Notes under the pieces: generated by a model | Seen by the model: only the letters and a program-made list of their open reading frames with translations | Databases searched by the model: none | Told to the model about the DNA's origin: nothing | In this document: one piece after another, positions 56,135 to 64,000 of the stretch | How positions within the stretch are numbered: the first letter of the stretch is position 1 | Layout of the letters: each line of letters opens with the position of its first letter | Translations under genes and position numbers: made by a program | Origin: Cephalotus follicularis | Lineage: Eukaryota > Streptophyta > Magnoliopsida > Oxalidales > Cephalotaceae | NCBI GenBank assembly: GCA_001972305.1 | Contig: BDDD01000723.1 | Location: forward strand, 124,001-188,000 | Reading direction: 5' to 3' | Length of the DNA stretch: 64,000 nucleotides

Positions 56135-57739
56135 TGTTAGGTTAGGGGTGTCCTTGTATGCCACGATATGGCTCGTTCTTTGTATATATACACTCTTGAT
56201 TTATACAATTCTGAATTCCATTCATGTTTTATGTGCATATTTGTTATATTGGCAAGACTATATGGCTCATATCAACCAACGAAAAGGAACAGAATAATTA
56301 ATTATAATTAAATGTATGCCATATAGCACCCTGTCACATCTAAGGGTTGGATCTCGTGCCAAGGAGGCTATGAGAATGAGATCTTTACTCCTTATGACAA
56401 AATGTTCTAAGTCATAGGTTCACTTTATTCGGGCAATTGATGAACTGTGAAGACTTGTCACATTATGCTTGCTCTCGAGTTAGCAGTGGAGGATGGTTAT
56501 CTCATTGCCATTTGGGTGGATCCCTAAAGCTAATGTGAGGTGCGTGCTGAGAGCATGACACTGAGCTGACCCACCAATAGGAAACCTATTCGGATAGTCA
56601 ATACCCAATGTCAATAGGATTCCTATGGTCTTTGTAGTGTATAGTCTATGGTGACTAGTAGGTCTATAGCTTGTGTTGTCTCCTTTGACCTAAGTGTCTC
56701 ATCTTATCATACGCGTCGATGCCATAAAGAGCATTGCGTTGACGTCATGATAGGAGGAGACATCGCGTTGACACCATGAAGAGCATGCGTTGACGCTATG
56801 AAAGGAAGAGACAAAATGCCTATTTCATCTTATCGTTGGCATTGAAGCCATGATAGGAAAAGACACCAGGCATTGACCTTGAGAATTAAATGAGAGGGGA
56901 AAAAAGGAATAAAAGAATGATGGCTTAAACGACATAAAGACAAGAGGTCTTACACATGTCATAACACACTTTTCATTTTCATCTCTCTCTCTTCTCTCTC
57001 TTCCAAGCCGTGTTCTCGTTCCTCTCTTCCTGTCTCATCTTACGCTAGGCGTCGACGCCAATAACGCCTGGTTTGAAGAGACGCCATTTTCAACCTTCCT
57101 TTCACCACTCAAAGGTCATTATAGGTGGAGATAACTTTTATACTACATCTTATCTTAACCAAGAGTGATTTAGCATAGGTTTAACTCTTGGCCTCCAACA
57201 AATCATCTTCCTTATCCGTGGCTTAAGGAGGAGCTTGGAGATCCTTGGAGTTCCTGGGATTAGAGAGTAACGGGAGCTTGACTTGTAGGAAGGAGGCATC
57301 ACCTCTTGGTAATCATCTCTTTCTTCTTGCTTTATGGTACATGGCAGAAGGTTGTAGGTAGGGTTGGTGAACCCTAGACGAACCCCCATGTCTCTTTGGT
57401 GGGAACCCTAGAAAACCCTTAGGGTTAGGGAAGCTAGGGTTCGGGTTTCTTGGGTTATAGGCTACGATTTGTGTATTGTCCTTGTGATCTATTTTTTAGT
57501 GCCCATTATTAGGGTTTATGGGAACCCTAGGTTGAGCCCGATCTTCCCCTGTGCTTGGAGTTGATTTTGTGCTTGATTGAATGTTAATTAGGGATCCTTG
57601 GCATTTATATTGGAACAATTTGGACTTAGATTAGGGCATCCCATTGCTTGGGGATTAATCAATTGGATGAAATTTAAAATTAATCAGCCCTAAACCCTAA
57701 AATCCGAATTGCAAATTACACATTGAGCCGTTCCCGTCA
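56135..57739 (+). repeat. 3' LTR of second Copia element, shortened
   Basis: 1605 bp, starting TGTTAGGTTAGGGG and ending TTCCCGTCA. Relative to J (2480 bp) it lacks about 0.9 kb after position 56700. Four palindrome cores remain: 56716/56739 and 56768/56790 (23 and 22 bp, 29 bp between). Confidence 0.9.
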
Positions 57740-58429
57740 AGGGGGGAGCCGAACCTTGCCTTATACAAGCCTAGGGTTCGACCCAAAATGAGTTTGGGGC
57801 ATCCCAAGGCTTAGCCGCCCCAAAGCTCTCTCTCTAATTTGATTACTTGTTAAACACTCAACCCTTTAACTAGAATATTTTATTATGGTGATGTGTGGAC
57901 TCACCTCAAGGAGGTGACATGTGTCTAGCAAATAAAATATTCTCTTGCAAAGTAGCATATCCCTGACGCTAACCTGTCACTAAATGACACGTGTCCCCCA
58001 CATGCCAACCACTTCAAAAATCAGGGTGGACCTGAAAGTCCGGTTGGAATCCGGTACAATGATAAATTTTTATGAACATCCAGGGTTCTGGTACGACCAT
58101 CCTAATAGTCCTCGACTATCAAAATGGCCCCAATATGATCCCAATCATCCCTTGAATCCGTGAAATTTACTACCATGTCTATCAATCGATATCCGGTTAA
58201 TCGGTACTTTATCCTATCATCGGTTTGTGTGCAATGTATCCTTATTCATCCTTGGTTTCAACCGCGACCTAGAGTTCGGATAACTGTCAATCGTAGGTAA
58301 AGCCGCGATAACTATAAATCTATGAACACATTGCGACTACCGGCAGACCTCCCCAGAAACCCCATTTCCAGTCTGTCGGCACCTGGGCGGGTTTTTGCAA
58401 GTTTGCCATGGACACATATTGTTGGAACC
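57740..58429 (-). repeat. Truncated LTR fragment of a related Copia family
   Basis: From about 57890 to 58400 it is colinear with the J region 53740-54180 and with 59690-60120 (ACACGTGTCCC, GGACCTGAAAG, CCAGTCTG). It breaks at 58429 where the next LTR begins. 57740-57890 has no clear match. Confidence 0.7.
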
Positions 58430-60955
58430 CGGGAGGGGTCCCGGTCGATTTTGGGTCTAGGATGCAAGTGTGTATAATTTAAATTTTTCAAAAACCACCA
58501 AGACATGAAGCCAAGGTCACACTTACATCTTACTACCAAAATCTATGCGCGTAGGATCTCCATTAAATATTCAATCGAACAAAACAAAAGGTCAAGCATG
58601 CATCCACTTAACCGAAACCAATTCGGTAAACAAGTAAAACATAAGATTAGGAACCATACCAATGTTGGCGGCTCCGTCACTTTGCCTCTACGCGCTTGCC
58701 GAAGCAACTGTCGGTTTCAGACCAGTCCACGAAAACTTCAACCAAGACACCAACGGAGTCCAAAAAATCTGCTCAACTCGTTTCTGGAGGAGACCCTCCG
58801 GGAAACGCTTCAGAAGGCGGCGAACAGCGTCGGCGACACACTGAGTTTGGACTCAGTGCGACTCGGTCAATGCGTCATTGATCGGCCGTGACATATATGG
58901 ACGTCAAACACCCGATAAAGCCATTGGTGGCCGAGACTCGGCGAGACTCGGCCTGGAACGTGCCTAACAGACAGCGGCGAGTCAACCCGCCTGGCAAAAA
59001 CAGGATCACCGTGACACCGCACCGCCATAACCAGCACCTACAAAGCATGGCCAACACAACCAACCGCAATACTCGTCGTGAATCGGCGCGGAACGCCGAG
59101 CCACGGCGCAAAACGCACTGAGTAGCCAGGGTCGACTCTGTGTGCACAAACCCGGCCAAACAACGCCGGTCAAACCTAGTCTAACGCCAAAATAGGCAAA
59201 GCCAAGCATGGATCCGCCTACCAAGACCACCGGCGGTGGAAGAGAAGGCCGACAGTGGGAGACTCGCTAAACGCGCCGTGCAAAACAGAGAGAGAGAGAA
59301 GAGAAAACAGGGGGAGAGAGAATAGGAGAGTACCGTGGATGAAGGTGCACCTCTTCCCCGGCCACCGACAACACCACGCGTCGTCTTCTCAGGCCAGAAC
59401 GCGTCGCCAGACGCACAACGCTTCTCTCTCGCCATTTGCGTGTACCAGGCGCGCAGAAAGGGTACACGGGACGCTAAACATAAAATGCCAAAGTACAAAT
59501 TGCCATGTGTTTTTTCTCTTTTTAATATTACATTAAGAAATGTTTCTCTCTTGTTTTAAATATGTGCCCCGCACATCGTATGTTAAACATACTCCCACTG
59601 TGGTTTCTCTTAATATATCAATTTGACAATACGGTGGTAAATTTAAATTCATAAATAACCCACTAAGGCCAAATTAATAAACACCAGTTAAAACTAGATT
59701 TCCCGCCAAGCTAGCATGTGTGTAGCATGCATTGCTTTTCCAATAATCAGGTGGGGCCCGAATGCCCAGTTTGAATCCCGTACAACTATAAATTTCTCAG
59801 AACATCCCATGAGTTTTGGTACAACTATCCCAATAGTCCCCGACTATTAAAACAGCCCCAGTGTGAATCCCATCATCCCCTGGATCCGTAGAATTAACTA
59901 CGTCTATAAGTCGACATCCGATTAAACCAGTACTTTATCCAGTCAACGACATATGTGTCATGTATCCTACATAATACTTAGCTCCGACCGCGACATAGGG
60001 TTCAGAATAATGTCACCCCTAGGTAAAGTCACGATAACTATAAATTTATGTACGCATTGAGAGTTTCGGCAAACCTCCCCAGAAACCCGTTTCCAGTCTG
60101 CCTATACCTGATCAGGGTTTGATGAGTCTCAACGGACATAAATAATATAGAGCCAATCACCCTTCATACGGGTGTGACGATCCCTTATTGCGAACTCACC
60201 CATACATCTCAATGAAGCTCCCACAAGGCCCAAAGACAACCCTTTTGCCAACACGTGGCTAGTGCTGGAGAAGGCGGAAATCAAAGCCAAGCAGTCACAA
60301 CCCAAAGCATGCCAGCTGCTCAGGTCTAACGATACAACATAGCTCCACGAATGGTCTACTTGTCACCATCGACTATACACTACCGAGACTATAGGAATCC
60401 TATTGACATAGGTATGACTTTCCAAATAGGTTTCCTATGGTGGGTCTGTTCAGTCTCATGCTCCTTAGCATGAACCCCACATTATGCTTTAGGATATATC
60501 CAAATGGTAATGAGATGATCCATCCTCCACATAACACGGGAGCAAGCATAATATGGCAAGTCATTACGGTTCAACAATTGCCCGAAGAAAGTGAACCTAT
60601 GACTTGGAACGTTCTGGCAGAAGGGAGTAAAGATCTCATTCTCATAACCTCTCAGGCATGAGATCCAACCCCTCGTACGACAGGGCACTATATGTGTACT
60701 CGGATGACATGGTGATCACCCGATCCATTTAAGATGGTTTGGGATATACATATAGCGGTTTGCCATTGTTGATTGAATATGCACTACAAAACACAAAAAA
60801 GAATTCAGATTGTATAAATAGAGAGTGTAATATACACACATGTAGCTGCCCCGCGACTTAAAGATATATCTCCTGTTAAGGAGTGCATCTCATACATACA
60901 TATATATTTATGCAGAGCCACCTCGTGGTATGCAGGGACAACCCTACTCTAACAA
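58430..60955 (-). repeat. 3' LTR of the minus-strand Copia relative
   Basis: About 2526 bp. Minus start TGTTAGAGTAGGGTTGTCC at 60955, end CCCGGGTTCCAACA at 58430. Its 59690-60955 part matches J and 57890-58400. Its 58430-59560 part is GC-rich and unlike J, with recurring GAGACTCGGC words, a GA-rich run at 59287-59325 and a hairpin CACTGAGT/ACTCAGTG at 58838-58857. ORFs there on both strands lack family features. Confidence 0.8.
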
Positions 60956-63826
60956 TCTCCCACTTGGCCCTCAACCCATGAAGACCTTTAGTCTAAGCCA
61001 ATCGCACTTCCGATGTCGCTTAAGTACTACTAATACTCACGGCATTGGTCAGTGGGTTTGCCAAAATTTACTATCATCGCAAATCTCTCTAGGATAATGT
61101 TCCCTCTATATACGATCTCATGAATCATATAATATAATGATACCGTTGCTTAAGTTTAGAGCGGTAATGAGACCTGGGTTCCATAGCCTGTGCAAAGGCC
61201 CCCCATCGTCATCACTCTACACAACTGGATGAACGATAGATGGAACTACATAAAGTTCCACAGTGAACTTCCGCTACCAAACAACAACTTTTCGGTATCA
61301 TTGGTGATAACATACTCTTATTGCATGGTTGAGTCAACAGTATCCCACTGTTGTAGACTCTTCCAACTCACACAGCACCTTCGTTCAGGGCAATCACTTA
61401 TCCTGATACGATGTCGTGATCATGTAGATCATTGATGAAATCAGAGTCGACATTACTCTTATTCAATTCACTATCTTCTCCAGATGTCAATAAGAAATCC
61501 TGAGTCACTCTCAGATCTCTTTGACAATTCCCAGTGCCTCTCACAGGGATTGGAAGAATAATCGACTAGCCAGATCTTTATGCTTGTACAATGTCAAGCG
61601 TAGTACAAAGTATGATACAACATGATGTAACCTATAGCCAAAGCTTAAGGTAACTGGCTCATACAATACTTTCCTCTGATGTCTCTTTCAACATCCTCTT
61701 GGAAAGATGAATTCCTTGGCTAATTGGCAGTGAGCCAAACGTGGAATTCAGAAGTCCATACTATATCAGCACCCTGCTGATATACTGGCTTTGGGAATGT
61801 CCGAACAACCTACGTGATCTACTCTTAAGATCTTCATTCTCAAAACGTAGGAAGACTCTCCCATATACTTTTGGAGAAGTTCTTGGTTAATTGTACTATA
61901 ACATGCCTGCAGCATTACCAATGTGTAGAATGTTATCTATGTATGTTACCAAGAAAGTGATATATGGGATATCCTATTTCCGGTAGACTTAAGGCATAGC
62001 ATCATTTTTTTGATAAAATAAAAAACAGATGTTTCAGCTACGGGATGCTTGTATAAGGTTATACACAAACCTTAGGAGTTAGCACACACACTGTGATAAT
62101 GTTCCTTGGATGTAAACCCCTCTGGTTTGGGACATTAAGATGTCCTCCGCAAGATAGACCTTTTTCAAGGTTATCTTGACATCCTTATGCCATTTGTTAT
62201 ATCCATAACGAGTGCCAATTGCAAGCATTATCCGAATGGACTTAATCATTACGATTTAAAGGTTTTAACCTTTTCCATTAATGCCTATGTTCCTCTTGGA
62301 GATATATATATATGCAACCATTGGGTAACCTACCTATGGGAGCATTAACCAAGTTCCATACTCGGTTGACATATATGGCGTCCATTTTGGATTTCATGAC
62401 TCCCAGCCATGCCTAGAAAATAGTGCTCTTCACTGTTTCCTTTGTAGATGATAGGCTCGCCATCATCGATGACTTTAGATTTATCAGTGCCTTTTATGAG
62501 AAAACCATATTTCTCAGACGCTGTTAAAATCTTGCCTGATCTCCTCTCACGAGGAGTGCCTTACTGAGATCCCTTCTTAGGTTGGGATCCTTTCCCAAAT
62601 CTTGTCTTTAGAGGGTTCCACCTCTAATTCCTCATCGTCCTGTGGGCTTCCACCTGGTAGTAACTCACTTAGTTACACCTTACTCCCACTACTTCCTGTA
62701 AACATGTATTCCCCTTTCGAAGAATTTTGCAGTACGCGAAACAAATACCATTTGTTCTCTAGGATGGTTGAAATGAAATCCTAAGCACTTCTTAGGATAT
62801 CCCACAAACCGACAATGATCAGCTCGCGCCTCCAGCTTAGAAGGTTTCAGCCTTCTTATGTAAGCTGGACAACCATTAACCCTCTTTGTTTAGGCTGGGT
62901 TTCCTCCTACTTAATATCTTGAAAGATATGGAGGGGACGAATTTCATAGGAATCCAGATTAGGATCTACGCTACCACTGCAACGCATAATCCCAGAAGGA
63001 GATAAGAAGATGAATAAAAGACATAATAGATTTGACATATTCACGAATGTCAATTTCCTCCGTTTGGAAACATCATCACAGTATGGTGTTCCAAGAAGGA
63101 TTCATTTGAGAGAGAATTCCGTTATCTCTCAGATAACCCAAGAATTCTGCAGACATGTATTCACTTCCCCATCAGAGCGTAATGCTTCAATGGGTTTACC
63201 CGTTTGCATTTATACTTTATATCTAATTCTCTTAACTCATCGAAAAGATTCAGATTTGTGTTTCACCCGAAAAACTTACCGAAACTGTGGCGAATCACAG
63301 GTGAAGGTAATGAAGTAGTGAAAACCTTCACTTGCATTGTCTGACATTATACCACAAATGTCAGTGTGAATATATTACAATATGTCCACTACCTTCTCTC
63401 CATACTTGGACAAAAGAGATTTGGTCATTACACCAATCAAACATGATGTACACGTTGGAAGGGACTCCTAGTCTTGGTTGTCCAAAAGTCCATCCTTAAC
63501 CAAGCGTGTTTATCTAGCCTCGCTAGAATGACCTAATCAACAATGCAAAAGGTTATGAAGGATTTATATCAAATTTCTCTCGTAGTCTTTTGTTATTAAC
63601 TCCTTGCTCAATAGCTGGTGCTATTGTTTGATTAGTATTTAAGACTTAAAACCCATTATCTAGTTAATCAGTGCCGACTGATACACAACCAGAAAATAAT
63701 AGCCAATATCCATTTGTAATAAACAGAAAGCTCTCAGCTTTACAAAATATACATTGGATATGCTAATCAAAGTTTAGAACAAAATTTCTTTATAATGTTT
63801 ACAAGAGTTTAGTCTATATACAAAAG
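60956..63826 (-). pseudogene. pol: Degraded minus-strand Copia pol
   Basis: The minus strand carries a PPT at 60956-60971, the RNase H end (NPLTN region near 61040, matching ADPLTK of the element at 56030), RT start near 62390-62430, and the integrase C-terminal part at 62640-62960 (nucleotides colinear with 51590-51900). No long frame survives, and the apparent ORFs on either strand are shadows. The element lacks a recognisable 5' LTR: it stops at or before 63826 where a new LTR starts. Confidence 0.8.
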
Positions 63827-64000
63827 TGTAATACCCTGCTCGTTCGTAAATATATTTTACGGATTTTATGTGTTTTCGGGCTTTTAATTTTGTTTAATTT
63901 TAAAAGTCCGGTTGCCCTATGATTTGGGTTTATGTGAATTGAGCTGACTGTTACCAGTCTGAAATTTTGGGTATGTTATGCTATGTTGGGTATGGGTTTT
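63827..64000 (+). mobile_element. Start of a further Gypsy-type LTR, cut by the window end
   Basis: TGTAATACCCTGCTCGTTCG at 63827 has the TGTAAYACCC start shared by the Gypsy LTRs here and follows degraded Copia sequence. Only 174 bp are visible, so this is tentative. Confidence 0.6.

Larger units (their letters stand above)
50300..57739 (+). mobile_element. Second Copia element, 5'-truncated
   Basis: Order: gag, partial integrase, RT (split by solo LTR J), RNase H, PPT, 3' LTR. Protease and the integrase N-terminus are missing and no 5' LTR is seen. It belongs to the same family as J and is close to the minus-strand element at 58430-63826. Confidence 0.9.

Noticed and set aside
58505-59559. 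Several overlapping ORFs on both strands in the GC-rich LTR half
   Set aside because: Open frames are expected by chance in GC-rich DNA; no motif, no consistent frame.
60437-60661. 74-codon plus-strand ORF
   Set aside because: Lies within the minus-oriented Copia LTR and matches J at nucleotide level; not coding.

Overview
The window is plant nuclear DNA made almost entirely of LTR retrotransposons. Evidence is Ty1/Copia and Ty3/Gypsy (chromovirus-like) coding remnants, LTRs of 1-2.7 kb bounded by TG..CA, 5-bp target-site duplications (TSDs), initiator-Met tRNA primer sites (TGGTATCAGAG type), purine-rich PPTs, and no host gene, tRNA or rRNA that I can recognise. A flowering plant with a repeat-rich genome is the safe inference; the species cannot be read from this.

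Layout. A degraded Sirevirus-like Copia element runs on the + strand from before base 1 to about 48977. Its RNase H is split between 1860 and 40944 by a solo Gypsy LTR (A, TSD ATTCT) that has itself become a 39-kb nest. Inside A sit a minus-strand Gypsy element (B, 2422-11171) and a minus-strand gag-only Gypsy element (C, 12726-40563, TSD CGTAC). C's left LTR contains a plus-strand Gypsy element (D, 14945-25059, TSD GCTAC). C's right LTR contains another (E, 28795-39753), whose own 3' LTR contains an LTR-like fragment (F, about 37085-38300). After the nest the Sirevirus continues: end of RNase H, a third (env-like) ORF cut by solo LTR G (42437-44794), several PPTs, and a 3' LTR cut by solo LTR H (46545-48902, TSD TTTTA).

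From about 50300 to 57739 lies a second Copia element (+). It lacks its 5' LTR, has an internal deletion, and its reverse transcriptase is split by a solo LTR of its own family (J, 52459-54938, TSD CCAAC). A relative lies on the minus strand (58430-63826), and a new LTR begins at 63827 and leaves the window.

The most unusual signal is not coding. LTRs of nearly every family here, Copia and Gypsy alike, carry arrays of short palindromes with a TCGA-type core. The arms differ by family, but core-to-core distances fall mostly at 19-23 bp (about two helical turns) or 28-33 bp (about three). The cleanest array has eight palindromes at 20-21 bp steps (29882-30029). This looks like a shared, helically phased cis-element architecture in unrelated retrotransposons. 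Coding regions are all broken by stops or frameshifts, so nothing here looks autonomous today.
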